Source: Neopestalotiopsis rosae
Taxonomy: Eukaryota > Ascomycota > Sordariomycetes > Amphisphaeriales > Sporocadaceae
Reading direction: 5' to 3'
DNA length: 64,000 nucleotides
Assembly (NCBI GenBank): GCA_023078685.1
Contig: JALGAS010000007.1
Coordinates: 1,860,001-1,924,000 of the forward strand
Below are positions 33,464-46,100 of the stretch, piece after piece. The notes beneath the pieces were generated by a model. It did no database searches, had not been told where the DNA came from, and was given only the letters and a program-made list of their open reading frames with translations. How positions within the stretch are numbered: the first letter of the stretch is position 1; each line of letters starts with the position of its first letter. Both the position numbers and the translations under genes were made by a program.

Positions 33464-35708
33464 ATGGCTGCCAAGGCGAATTCCTTGCGCGACCGCCAGA
33501 TTGCCTCCCTCAAGAAGATCCTCAATCTCAACGACCCCGTTGATCAGAATGACACTGACGACCTGGCCAATGGAGCTGCCAGTACTTCCGCCTCTCTCGT
33601 AACGTCTGAGGGCGAGCCAATATGGAAAGTCCTCGTCTTCGACGACCTTGGTCGCGATGTTATCAGCAGTGTGCTTAGAGTAAGCGACTTGCGCGCCCTG
33701 GGAATCACCATGCACATGTAGGTCCTGCCTCCCTGTTCTACATCCCCATATCTATTGCGCTACCACACTGTTGCTGACCTACTCATGACAAGGCATCTGT
33801 CAGCTTCGAGACATCCCATACCTGATGTGCCCGTCATATATCTCCTCGAACCCAACGCCAAGAACCTTCAATCCATAACCACCGACCTTCAGAAGGGACT
33901 CTATTCCCCAGCTTATGTCAACTTCACATCTTCCATACCGAGACCACTCCTAGAAGACTTTGCCACCCAAACAGCGACAGCGGGTACATCTGAACACATT
34001 GCCCAGCTCTATGATCAGTATCTGAACTTCATTGTGTCTGAGCCGGACCTATTCAGCCTGGGAATGCAGAAGGAGAACACATATTGGGCCTTGAACAGCG
34101 CAAAGACGAACGACGAGGAATTGGACCATGTTGTGGACAAGATTGTCAGCGGGCTCTTCAGCGTTGTGGTCACAATGGGTGTGATACCCATAATACGATG
34201 CCCCAAAGGTGCCGCAGCTGAGATGATTGCCGCCAAGCTAGACAGAAAGCTTCGAGATCACGTTCTCAACTCCAAGGACAACCTTTTCTCCGCGAGCGCT
34301 CGTCCAGCTTCTTCAGCTAGTACTCCAACCTCCCGACCGGTACTGGTTATCCTTGACCGAAACGTGGATCTGAACCCCATGCTTTCGCATTCCTGGACAT
34401 ACCAATCACTTGTGCACGATGTTCTGAACATGAAGCTGAACCGCATCACCATTGAGACCCCCGTCAGCGAGCAAGATCCGAGCAAGGGAACTACGAAAAA
34501 GGCCTACGATCTTACTTCCACAGACTTCTTCTGGGAGAAGAACGCCCCCCAGCCCTTCCCGCAGGTCGCCGAGGACATTGATGCGGAGTTGACACGGTAC
34601 AAGGATGAGGCGGCCGAAATTACGAAGAAAACCGGTGCTTCATCTATAGAAGACCTTCAGAATGATACGAGTGCAAGCGCCCATCATCTCAAAGCTGCAA
34701 TTACACTTCTTCCCGAGCTCAGGGAAAGAAAAGCAATTCTCGATATGCACATGAACATTTTGGCTGCTCTTCTTACGGGAATCAAGAACCGACAACTTGA
34801 TAGTTATTTCCAAATGGAAGAGGAGGTGATGAAACAGACAAAAGCCCAAGTGTTGGAGGCTATCAAGGACGAAGCCAAGGGCCAGGAACCCCTGGACAAA
34901 CTTCGTTTATTCATCATCTGGTTCTTGAGCACGGAGCAGGAAGTCAGTCGCGCGGAGTGGACTCAGTTTGAGGAGGCTCTGCAAGCTGCAGGCGCCGAAA
35001 CAACGTCTTTGGCGTACATTAGACAGTAGGTGATTCCCTCCTTCGATAGTTTTCTCTTGCTAATGGCCCTCCAGAGTTCGTGCAACTACGAAAATGACAC
35101 AACTAACAACAATTAATAACCCCACGCAACCGTCAGCACAAGCCGGATCGGATCTGTTTGGCCGGTTCTCCAACCTTTCTTCTCGGCTTACCGACAGGGT
35201 CAAGGATGCCGGTGTCACACTCCCTGGTGGCTTAAATCTTGACTCGTTGAGCGGTGCACTAAAGAATCTGATACCTGTGAACCGAGACTTGACGATCACA
35301 AAGATTGTCGAGTCTGTCATGGATCCACAAACAGCCTCGAGCTCGGCACTTGCAAAGACGGAAGGTTACATGTTCTTTGATCCTAGAAGTGCAAATGCGC
35401 GCGGCACAATGCCTACACCGAGTGCTGTCAGAGCTGGAACAGGCAGCACTCCCGGTGGCCTGCCAGGTACGCAAGGTCCGGGAATGGGCGCATCTTTTGG
35501 ACAAAGGCGTCAGGGATATACCGATGCCATTGTGTTCGTGGTGGGAGGCGGCAGCATGGATGAGTATGGAAACCTGCAAGAGTGGATTACTCGGACAGGC
35601 GGAGAGAGAGCCAAGAAGAGAGTCATCTACGGTGCAACGGAGATCATGAACGCCACCGAGTTTGTCAATGGACCACTGCGCCGTCTGGGAGCGGAAGTTG
35701 GGAGCTGA
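33464..35708 (+). CDS. SLY1: Sly1, Sec1/Munc18-family ER-Golgi SNARE regulator
   Basis: Cytosolic SM protein that binds the syntaxin Sed5 and promotes SNARE assembly for ER-to-Golgi traffic. Three exons (introns 33718-33792 and 35026-35074, both GTAGGT donors) join in phase into 706 residues. Visible Sly1 pattern: LRDRQIASLKKIL at the N terminus, WKVLVFDDLGRDVISSVLRV, HPIPDVPVIYLLEP across the first junction, LFSVVVTMGVIPIIRCPKG (about 220-240), VLVILDRNVDLNPMLSHSWTYQSLVHDVL (domain 2), LTGIKNRQLDSYFQME and a C-terminal YTDAIVFVVGGGSMDEYGNL. The Gly/Thr/Pro-rich linker before the last segment is typical of filamentous fungi. ATG 33464 is the first in-frame methionine after a GTG. Confidence 0.95.
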
Positions 35709-36052
35709 GTGTAAATGACCCAAGAAAAGAATGAAGAGAATTTGAAATCGTGCCCGCTCCGGCAATTCTACTTTCCCTTCAGGTGTCTTTGCTCTCATTC
35801 CTGATTTCGCCAAATGACTCAAGAACGTAGTCGCTGGAGCGTGAATCGTCAAAACAATTTTGATCGCGCAAAACTTTCGGCGGCAATCGATTATACAGAC
35901 AGTTCATAATACTTCAAGAATGCAGACTTTCAAAATATCCTATGACAGTGTTCTCGAGCACGATTTCGGACTCTTAATGAGTGTTGCCGCTCTGGAAATC
36001 TTCATGAATTCATACAATCTTTTCTTGCTACACGCCTGTATAGTTGGCCGCA
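35709..36052. other. convergent 3' region of SLY1 and GMC gene
   Basis: 344 bp between two stop codons facing each other; only 3' UTRs and terminators are expected. Confidence 0.6.
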
Positions 36053-37937
36053 TTAGGCAGTAGCAGCCTTGCGGTCCTCCTTGATTATATCTGCAGCCTT
36101 TTCGGCAACAGCGTACACGGTAGACTGAATGTTACCCAACGGCTCGAGCGGGAACACGCTGGCGTCGACAATGCGCAGGTTGCTGGTGCCGTAGACGCGC
36201 AGCCGGGGGTCGACGACGCCGCCTTGCTCGCGGGGCAGCATGGAACAGCTGCCCGACACGTGCATGACGGATATTTGGTGGCTGCGGACAATCTCCTTGG
36301 CCTTTTCAAAGTCGCTCGCCACCGTCTCGGGGGCGCGCTTGCCGCCGGGCTTGAGGATCGCGCTGAACGGTTCCGTGGACACGATGCGCTCGACAAACTC
36401 TACGTTTTGCGCGAGGACCTGCAGGTCCAGCGGGTGGGACAGGTACTTTGGGTCCCAGGACGGCTTGGTGTGCACGTCGGCAGAGGTGACGTGGATCGAG
36501 CCGCGCGAAAAGGGGTGGTTGAGAATGGTCATGACGGTGATGTAGTTCTCGGGCCGCGAGGGCGTGATGATCTCTGCCATGTGGGCCGGCTCCGGGTTGA
36601 TGGTCACCTGGAACGGGAAGAGGAGGTACTCGACGGCGGGTTCGCGGGGGTCCTCGATGATGGCACGGACGGCGAGCGCCGAGTCCGTGGTCCACGGGTC
36701 GGACGCGGGCAGGTGGGCGTCGAGCAGGGCCTTTTTGGTCTCGGCGGACAGCGGGCCGGCGCCGTTGGACCACGGGCTGTAGGCGACGCTGATGGTGCTC
36801 TGCCCGAGGGGTCCCTCTCCGCCCGTGCTGCTGTAGAGCTGGATCAGGGCGTTGAGGACGGCCGGATCCCGGAGCACGTCTCCAGAGGGAACACCATCGG
36901 CCACCTCGAAGCTCTGAACAACAATGGCGTGATCTTGCAGGTTCTCTCCCACGGTGGGAAGGTCAATGACCACGGGGATGCCGTGTTTCTTGAGCAAAGA
37001 GGCGTCACCAATTCCTGACAGCTCCAAAATATGTGGGCTATGGAAAGCACCGGCGGCCAGTATAACTTCGGAGCGAGCTCCAATGTGTTGCGACTTTCCG
37101 TCTACCAAGATGGCCACACCATTAGCTACAACACTGTCCCCTTTCTGTTCCAACAAAATCTTCTCAACCACTGTGCTGCAGCGGATGGTCAGGTTTGATC
37201 TTTGGCGCACATCTGGAGTCAAGTATGCTGTAGCGGCAAAGCTCCTAGTCTTGGTGCTCGGATCAATAGTGGACGGGTTTTGAAAGGCACCCAGAGCCTT
37301 TCCAGTTCTGGGGTCTGCCTTGTTCTGGAGACCGAGGGCGCTGAACGTCTCCATCCAGGCACCATTAAAGGCCTTGGTGAAGCCTTCGCCATAAGAGACA
37401 TGGAGAGGTCCGTTGCCGTTGAGAGAGTTGTCGTGGTATTTCTCCATGTCTAAACTCTCCAGTGCCGAAGCTGGGGGCGCATGTGTGGTGCTGAACTTTT
37501 TGAAGTAAGGAAGCAAGTCATTGTAAGACCAGCCAGTATTTCCGAGCTTTTCCCAAGCATCAATATTGGCCTCCGATGGGTACATCATCATGTGGAAGTT
37601 GAGTGCCGAGGAACCGCCAAGCTGACGTCCTCGCGGCTGATTGATCCTCCTATTGTTTAAGTTCGGCTGATTGTCCGGTTAGTATGGGCAACGGTCATGG
37701 CATCTGGTCCAGGCATACCTGAGGCTCTGAAGTGAAGTTCCAATCATATTTCTCTTGTCCATATTGCGCTGCGACCAGACCTGGCGTCAAGACTAGAGGG
37801 TCACTAGAATTGTCGGGACCAGCCTCCAAGACGAGCACGCTGACCTGTGCATCTTCGCTCAGCCGCGAGGCTATGACAAGACCCGCGGTGCCGCCGCCCA
37901 CGATAATGTAGTCGAATTGCTCATGTAGATCTGACAT
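36053..37937 (-). CDS. GMC-family FAD oxidoreductase (choline/alcohol dehydrogenase-like)
   Basis: Glucose-methanol-choline oxidoreductase of 610 residues, two exons (intron 37667-37718, GTATGC to TCAG). The N-terminal FAD Rossmann motif DYIIVGGGTAG is at about residues 9-19; signature 1 across the junction reads RGRQLGGSSALNFHMMMYPS, and signature 2 is GAFHSPHILELSGIGD. C-terminal active-site His542 lies in VMHVSGSCSMLPRE and Asn585 in EPLGNIQSTVYAVAEKAAD. No signal peptide is visible, so it is probably intracellular and closer to choline or alcohol dehydrogenase-like members than to secreted glucose oxidases. Length and motifs are complete. The substrate cannot be told. Confidence 0.93.
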
Positions 37938-39440
37938 TGTGTATAAGTTATAGACTCACTAGTTGTCGAGTAAGACGGATCTATGATCACCTTGATATCA
38001 ACAAGGCAGGATGATGCGTAGCAAATCTATGATACAAACCGATCCGGGGGATAGGTGACCAGGACTGGCATTTATACGCATGCATCCGTGAACAGCAGCC
38101 CCCCGTCTGCCGCGTCAACAAGGACAACAATGCCTGGCGCAGATACCCTTTTAGGCTCATCCATGTCTCCTGAATACCATATTGGATCTCCTCCTCCATC
38201 CGTCCTAAGCGCCTCGGCCTCTGTTCCCTTCGCAAAATACTGCTGGTCACACACGGGCGGGGTCGTTTGTATCGCTCGCTGTCACTGGGTATAACCCTTC
38301 TTGGCAATCATAAGCACCAGTAGAATGCAGGACCCTGAAAGAAAAAAACGAAGATTCGCGGCATTTGTGACAAATGAGCAAGGGGTCCAGAGAGCCTGTC
38401 AGATCATTGACTGCGTACCATCGCCTTACCATACGAGCTTCGCCGCTCGCCGGCATATGTGCAGCTAACATGGTGTGGAGCGACTCCGCCAGCAGCGGAT
38501 ATTCAATATTGGAGTAAGCGGTTCAGCAAATAATTGAGTTTTGTGTATTCTTGGACAGTCTTCAATATCTTGGTGGGCTTGATATCAATTTCAATGCTCT
38601 CCAAAGCCCAAGTTCAATTGAGAACCAGAAAATCGAACAAGGACAAGATGATATAACATGATGCGCCATTGTCACCAAAATTGAGTCCCACTTCACATGA
38701 ACAAAGTGGGCTCGGCCGAGGGGCTGCCAACGGCGTTACCCATAGAATGGAACGGTCCGAGTGGATTGCAGACAAATCCAGTCCTTGCCGGAAGTGATCC
38801 GGAACCGGGGATCTGAACTAGTTTCTCCTTCTTGGGCCAAATAAGGAAACGTTGAACAAGCAGGGGATTCGTTCAATAGATCGTACCGTGCTCGCAGACG
38901 TTTAAAATGTAAGTACAGTACCTGACTTATTCACATTAAAAATTTTCTACTCAATCGATTGACAGACAACACGTATGGGCTGATAAAGTTGTGGAGAATA
39001 TGTTTATTTTGACTTACAGAGTACAAAGGCGCAATAGCGTCTAGTCATGTCACATAAGCTTTCGACCTGGCTGTTTGATTGTGTATTCGTCTCAGTCTGA
39101 CCAATAGCAACTCTGATACTGATCTACCGTAATGTGGCGCCAACCGAGATGCTCAGTCATCAGTGGCGGCTGAGCTGCCTATTCAGCATCTTAGTTATCT
39201 CGTGACAAGAGGGCCTCGAAACGATAGTGGTAGATAGCACAAGCAAGCTGGCTACCTGAGCAAATAGAGCATGAACGGCGTTGATCGAGACTTTGCATTT
39301 TGACTCCTATGTGGCTCACTGCGAACCGCAGGATCTTGCATTCGATATGATTGGCTTGCTTACAGGTCTAGCGTATTCATTTATAAGTTATCAACACGTA
39401 TTTCAGCTCTGGTGCACACCAAAATCATACATGCATAATG
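37938..39440. other. intergenic, no gene seen
   Basis: 1.5 kb upstream of the GMC gene. Short frames at 37987-38471 have no recognisable domain. AT-rich stretch around 38900-39000. Confidence 0.45.
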
Positions 39441-41470
39441 TTAATGGCTATTCTCCGCCCACTTAAACCAAACCGTGAGCGTGAGGCTTATGAAGGACAA
39501 AAGCCACGTACAGAGCCCAGTTGCGGGCACACCCGACGAAGCGAGATTCAGGCCATATGTGCTTAATAGCCAGGCCCCTATAGCTAGACTCCAGATACTG
39601 TAAAAGATAAGGAGGGCAAATAACCCGCGGTGGATATGGAATCCTTCCTGAAACAGAACGCCCCAAGCCGCTCGTGACGTCCCTGGTGACCCGAGTTGGA
39701 GCTTTCCGCCAATTCTGCGTGGGAGATTTTCCAGTATATACGTTGGATTCTCTTTGTGCTCACCCTTATCGTGGTTGATGTCAGCAGCGCCATATGCCGG
39801 GTGATCCGTTCTCGTGTTCAGTGGTTCGTCGTCAATGTCCAGTGCACCCGTCCGTGTCCCCCATTTGAAAACCCAATCTCTCATAAACTGGGTGATTTGG
39901 TGGGGAAACTGCTCAAACTTTTCGATGAGTCGAGCCCGCCAGGTTGCGCTCGTCTTGAAACTCCGGTAAGATGCTCCATCAAGATGGTGGGGCTTAAGCC
40001 ACATTGCCATCAATATCTTGCCGCCAATTAGGGGTGTCGATTCATCTTGTTCGTCAATGGGTTTCCAGACTGCGCTATCATGAGGGTTCAAGTACCGCGT
40101 CCGAGGCCAGTCATCCATTACTAAGATGCTGGCAAGTTTCGCGTAGAAGGGCTCAAACTAGTTGAATGTGAGTCATCAATGATTATAATTGAGAGCTACA
40201 TTCATGGGCGACAGACTTACCCGTACAGACCGCAGTGCCGATACTTGTCTCATCCTCCAGAATCGCTTCCATTTGCTCGAAACCATGTGATACTTCTCGC
40301 GAAACCCTTGGAACAACTTCTGGTCGGTGTTCCGGAGCCCTGCATTCACATGTACATAGATATCAGACATTTCTTGGTCTTCGAATATCGAGAGAAGCCA
40401 GGTTTCTGATTGCTTCAAATCGAGACCTTGTCTCCGAGTGTCTGGAGGTTGATCAAAACCCTTAGCTTCGGTCTGGCCCTGCATTCGCGGCGATTGTGCG
40501 TCTTTATCGTATACGGACTGAGCGATTGTACTTGTTTGGTCGGATGTGGTATGAGTGTCGTCCAGTTGGCTAGCGTTCTCAACGGGACCCTTGGTGTCTT
40601 CTGCATTATGTTAGTCATAAACTTGAAAGACACATATACTAATACAAGTGATCGTGCAAATCTAAGGGAGTCTTACCTAGGGCGTCTCCCATTATCAACA
40701 TAGTTACAAAGAGAACCATGAAAGCGTTAAAAAACATAATGCTGTAGAGCAGGAGTGCTGCGGAGATGCCTTTGGTTATGAGAAAGCCAGCACATCCAAT
40801 GAGCCCTAGAGTCTTCCAACTTTTTGTCATGAATGATTGAGAATCGCTTGAGATCTTCCGTGAACGACGTGATTCCTGTCGAAACCTACTCTCTGAGTCG
40901 GCGAATACGATATTTAGTTGACGTTGGAGGTTAATGTGCCTTGTTGTGCTGCGGTAATCGCTATGAAATTCGCGGCCGCAGAACTGTTAAAATAACTTTA
41001 GCCATGTCATTAGAATGCAATAAGTATAGACCTACACATGTCCACCGTACACGGGTCATGCCCGGCCCTACGCGCTGTTCCCCTCCCGGAATCATCCACA
41101 GCAGGGCAGAGAAGATGACCCAAAGGATACGTTGCCACCAATTTCGCCGCCGATGCTCGCCAGCTTGGGTCTCATTCATCATTGCGAACCGCGTGACCGC
41201 CTCCTCATTCGTTCCTATGGGGTTATTTCCGGATCGCGAGCCAATCGCGGTCTAGGCGTAATGGCCTTCGGTGTGCGGATCTCGTTCAATAATGCGAGGT
41301 CCAGGATTTTGTCGGTCGAGCCATTTTATATGTACCAGTCTGCGAACGAGTCCCAGGGCTTTGCTTTGCTGGATATCGAACTCTTCGAAACGTAGGTTCG
41401 ATGCGGACTTCCGAGCTCGGACATGCCTTGGACCATTCGATATAGAGGGGCTTTTCGGTAACTCATCCAT
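39441..41470 (-). CDS. unknown multi-pass membrane protein with one in-frame TAG
   Basis: I do not recognise the family. Exon 1 starts at ATG 41470 (MDELPKSPSISNG), includes FEEFDIQQSKALGLVRR and a membrane segment ILWVIFSALLW, and ends at GTAGGT near 41035. Exon 2 (to about 40677) carries two more hydrophobic segments (LGLIGCAGFLI; MFFNAFMVLFVTMLI). Exon 3 is soluble (DQKLFQGFREKYHMVSSKW). Exon 4 from about 40158 has WPRTRYLNPHDSAVWKPIDE and two C-terminal helices (GLFALLIFYSIWSLAIGAW; LCTWLLSFISLTLTVWF). All joins are in phase. A single TAG at 41252-41254 interrupts exon 1 while coding continues on both sides in the same frame. Use of ATG ATG at 41177-41182 would bypass it. It could be functional from the later start, read through, or a recent pseudogene. 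Confidence 0.65.
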
Positions 41471-41895
41471 CTCTGCTACAGCAGGAATTAGCTTATTTAG
41501 AAGTCAAGGTGTAGAAGGGCACGGAGAAAGGTGCATCGACACGGGCAGATGTCGGACCACAGATGCAGTAGTCAAAACTTACAATCCGTACTCACAGAAT
41601 AAGCGACGGGCAGTTCAGGTTTATCAAAACAGGTGGGGGAATATATTAAACCAAAAGGGTAATACGGGCAATACGGTACACGTCTAGATATTTCTAAAGG
41701 CAAGCTATTGTCAATCGAAATTATGATAACAAGAGTGATCAACATTGAGAAAGGTAAAATCCCAGCGCGGGTCCATGCTTCCACATAACATAGAAAAAAA
41801 GGGTTTTCACCCTCGTTCATTCCTTCCGCTGGCGCCTATATAAATGCGACCAACCCGAGGGGACAATTTCGGTCAGAAGGTGCCAACTTCGGAAC
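41471..41895. other. intergenic divergent region
   Basis: 425 bp between the unknown membrane protein (minus) and the repeat-protein relic (plus). No gene seen. Confidence 0.5.
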
Positions 41896-42612
41896 ATGGA
41901 TGCACCAGTCGCGAATATGATCATCCAAGCACAGAACCCTAGGTATCCAACAATCTATGTTCTTGGACGAGACAAACCTGTCAAGATCTTTGGATTGCTG
42001 TTAAGTCTTGTTGAAAAGGATGTGCTGACCGAGGGTGTGGTTCAGGCGGCGGCAAACCTTAGAACTCCTCATGGCGAAGAGGCAATGTAACTACTTTTGA
42101 AGGAACGTGGCCATTAATTTACGGTCACAGAGGAGGTCGTCCAGAAGGCGGCGGGAAACTGGGGTCCTGAGATGTTGAAATTGCTTCTGGATCAGCGCTG
42201 TCATGAATTTACGGTCACAGAGGAGGTCGTCAAGGCAGCAGTAGCAAAAGCCGGATCTCCGAAGGTAATGGAGCTGCTTCTCAACGAGCGCGGCCATGAA
42301 TTCACAGTAACAAACGAGATTGTTGAAGCGGCGGCTGCAAACGAAGCATATGCTGCATTGGGCATATTTTCAATTCCCCTGGATCAGCGTAGCCATGAGA
42401 TCACGGTAACGGATGTAGTCGTTAATGCTGCGGCAATGAATAAGAAGTACGGAGAAGGAATTGTGAAGCTGCTTTTCGATGGGCGAACATCTGTTCAGCT
42501 TACCCAAGAGGGGAAGATGACGATGGCTAATGAATTTGGTCAACTGGGGACGGAGCTGCTTTCGAATTGGAAAGGCCAGGATGTGACGACAAAAGGAAAT
42601 TTACTTGGCTGA
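41896..42612 (+). pseudogene. relic of an NLR-type helical repeat domain
   Basis: Frame from ATG 41896 to TGA 42610-42612, interrupted by two TAA codons (42088-42090 and 42112-42114). It encodes about five copies of a 30-33-residue helical repeat of the type HEFTVTEEVVKAAVAKAG followed by VMELLLNERG. This repeat resembles the VTEEVVKAAAGN-type repeats at the C terminus of fungal NACHT/NLR-like proteins (recalled, not searched). No NACHT, Pfs or other effector domain lies upstream, so it is an isolated C-terminal fragment. Both stops replace positions where sister repeats have Glu (GAA), each one base away. The last repeats (HEITVTDVVVNAAAMN) are more diverged. Confidence 0.6.
42116..42231 (+). 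repeat. 90-nt direct repeat within the helical repeat relic
   Basis: A 26-base segment starting aatttacggtcacagagg at 42116-42141 recurs identically at 42206-42231, exactly 90 nt (30 codons) later, showing a recent duplication of one protein repeat. Confidence 0.85.
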
Positions 42613-43175
42613 TAGAGAGCAAGAGGTCGTCCGATTAGCTGGGTCAGGTCTCTCGGGCCAAAGTTTTCGGGCATAACGTAGAATATAGAGCCTCATCCAA
42701 TTCACACTGCCGGCATCCAACGTGGCTTGGAAATTCGTTATCCTGGAGAGTCATCATCTCAAGTGCTTTGAACATTAATATCTACATCATTTGTAAGGAT
42801 ACGCGCAGTTATCAATATTTCAACCTGGCGCAACACGGTGGAGCACAAATCAAAGCAAGACAGCACACAATTAGAATATAGCGTGAAAAAGTTTCATATT
42901 TGGTTATTATAAGTGCCCAATACTCCATGAAATTGCAAACGCAACCAAGTAGGTCATTTGATGACACATTGGCAGACACATCCATCAAGGATGTGTCAAA
43001 CCATGCGAAATGAAGTTCCATCCAGGAATAAAAGGGCCACATCGGATCCAAGCACTATCGAACCGCTGCCATAAGTCTGTTCTTTTTTTAAACACTCGTA
43101 ATCTGGCATGAAAATGGGTATAAGGTGAAGATCATGAAAAAACTCTGAAAATGAATTGCGTGCGTGTAACACCGT
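42613..43175. other. intergenic, 3' side of two genes
   Basis: 563 bp between the repeat relic and the chitin synthase stop; AT-rich, no gene seen. Confidence 0.5.
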
Positions 43176-46100
43176 CTATACACCGCGGAACATGCGGACG
43201 ATGAGGAACCACAAGGCACCAATGAACTTGAATCCACTGAGAACAGCCACACTCCACAAGACAACAGTCATGTAGGTTGAGGCACGAGCGTCGGTATCCT
43301 CATCTGCACTCGTGCTGAGATCCTCGAGACCGGCTGTGCTAAGAACCAGAGCGCAAAGACCAAAGTTGGAAATCATCCAGATGAGGACGGTCAGGGTTCG
43401 GATCCATCGGTAGTAATCCATTTGGGCCTCGGCAATCTGGGCATCCGTAGGTGCCTTCTTTGGCTCGACGTGCTTCTTTGAGAAGACAGCAAGCTCACGC
43501 TCGTACGCGGCGTTGAGGTCACCATCGTCGGGCAAGTCGGTCTTACCCTTGCCATCCTTGGTATCGACACTGGGCAGAGACTCGGCCTTGTCGTCACCCT
43601 TGGTACCCCAAGAGATATCGTGTGTGTTGCAGAAAGCATAGACGTTGAGGACGTTGGTGTAGGTGGGCGTCAAAAGCAGGTACTGCAGGAACGAGGTGAT
43701 CATGTGCCATGGGTCGAACATCATCAGGGATGCAATCAGCCACAGTCCATAGGTCGACAGCGTAGAGACAATGAGCGAGGAGAAGACCTTGTTCTTAAAC
43801 AGATCGTCGACACTGAAACCGCTGGCAACCTGTGCCTGCACAGCCTTGACTGCAATAAAAACAGCAGCAAAGGTGAGGTAGCTGCAGTATTGTCAGTACA
43901 ATTGATAGAGACAAAAAAAAAAAAAAAAAAATCGGGGACGTTTCTTACATCATAATCACACACCAGAAGAGCACCATGGCGGTATACAGCTTGCCAGATC
44001 CAGCAGGGCGATTTCCAAGGGAGAGGACGAAACAGGCGATCAAGGAGATACCATAGAACCATTCGAAAACGACACCAAGGATAACACCAACATTGCCCAG
44101 TAGATCGTCTCCGCCCAAACTAGTCGTCAGGATCTTGAATACCAAGAAGAAGTTGCCAATAGCAAACCAGGCGAAGATCATGTTGACAGTCTGGAAAATG
44201 AACTCGACAAAGAACATGATCTTGCGTAGGAAGGAATGGTCGGACCGGAAGAATTCGTAGAAGTGAGCAATGGCGTAAATGGCAGCAAAGAATGAACCGT
44301 TCAACCAACGACGACGCTGCAGAATCAGCTCCGTCACCGTGTCCGGCACATCAGTCTCACCAGTAGCTGATTTGACATATTGCAGAATCCAGTGGCAGTT
44401 GCGCTTCGTGACAAGCTCGAAACAGAGGATACGATCTTCGGCGAGGTACATGTTGGCTGTGAAAATACCAGCGCCGGCACCGTGGAGAGTTTCACCCTTG
44501 AAGTACTTCTCCAATGGACCCTGACCATTCTTGTCGTTTTGCAGAGCCACGTATCGGTAGGCGGAGAAAGCACCGGGCAAGACGGAAATGAATCCAAAAG
44601 CTGACTCCAGAGGCTTATCCAAGATATTACTCATCTTGTACTCAAAGTTTTGCGTCGCCACCAGTGGGTTAAGCAGATGCTTGCCACCAGTTCCCAACAT
44701 GGCCTTGATTTCACCGCAAGCTCCGGCGCACATGGGCTCCAAATCAAAGGCCTTCCACAACTGGTAAATGGAGTTGCCTCCAGGTCGAGTTCCAGCGTCG
44801 ATCAGCACGCAAATGTTTGGATCGAGAACCCGGCCGAAAGCTTGGAAGAACCATCTGTGGGAGTTGATCTTCTTCTGGTTCTTTTCCTTCAAACAGAACA
44901 GCATCTGTACGGGCTGCTTCTTGGGAATGAGCTGAACCACATCGTTCTTGATTGTCATGCCGACTTGCGTGGTGTACTCGTAAATGTGCGCCGTAACATC
45001 CTTGCCGTTGACTTGCTGTTTGGCAATACCGTCCTGGAAAACACCCATACCAGCGAGGAGGGCTCTTGTTCGCGGATTGATCTTGCCGCGACCATCACTG
45101 ACGACACAGACCACAATCTTCTTCCAGGCGTCGGGCCCCCAGGTCTTGCTTTCCTTGCGACTGCACATGTACTCGACGTTCTTGAGGACACCAACCATGG
45201 TTCGCGCAAACAGGACATCATCCTCATTGTACATGGTAACAACGATGAAGAGCTCCGTGTGGCGCGGCTTGCTAAAGAGCTTCTGGCGCAAAGTGAAATT
45301 CTCATCGTAGAAATCCTTGGGATCGCAAGTCGCGGCCGTGTATCGCATGTGAGTGAACTCGTCACGTTCACCGTGAGGGAGCTGGTTCAACAATTTGGAA
45401 GGAATCGGGCAGTCCAGAACCAAGTTTCCACGGTACAAGAGCACCTGCTTCACAGTCTTCCACCGCTTGATTCCAGCACCATTGTTCTGTTGAGCTCGGG
45501 GGTCGTCTCTGTATGGGTCTTGGGGTTGCCCGTGAGAATAGGAGTCATTCTGCTGGAGCATGGGGCGCGAATCGTCCAATTGGTAGCCTTGGTGGTGCTC
45601 GTCGTATGGGGTCATGCCCGGAGTCATACCCGAAGGGTTTGGCTCATATGGCTGGTTGAAGTAGGCATCGTGATGTTGCTCAGGGTTGACACCATATTCC
45701 GATCCGCCATAGTGTTGTTGCGGCGTACCGCCATATGGGCTGTGCGCCAAGTCGGTCATGGAGTGAGCAGCGTTCAGAGGCAGGTTGTCGCTTGGCGTAT
45801 ATCTGCCTGGGCCGGTAGGAATATCGAGGTTCGAATGCGAGGGAGCAGCATGTCCATATGGGACGTCGTCGAGCTGATATCCGTGCTGAAGTGGGTGACC
45901 CGGCGAGGGAGTCCGGTGCGTAGGAGCACCCATCCTATGGCTGTTGTCCATAGTAGGATCGTAATAGTCGTTGTCTAGTGAATAAAGATTAGACAGAGAA
46001 CAACAACAATGACGAAAGAGTTATGCGAAAAGCGGATGCAAAGATAGTGAGGCTGTTTGCGTCCCAGAAACAGAGTCTCTGGTACGGACTAATAATGGGT

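Noticed and set aside
36044..37018. 325-codon open frame on the plus strand
   Set aside because: Antisense shadow of the GMC gene; GC-rich third positions keep it open. The minus strand has all family motifs.
37987..38471. Several frames upstream of the GMC gene
   Set aside because: Short, overlapping on both strands, no recognised domain; likely promoter sequence.
44650..45978. 442-codon open frame on the plus strand
   Set aside because: Antisense to chitin synthase; no family signature of its own.
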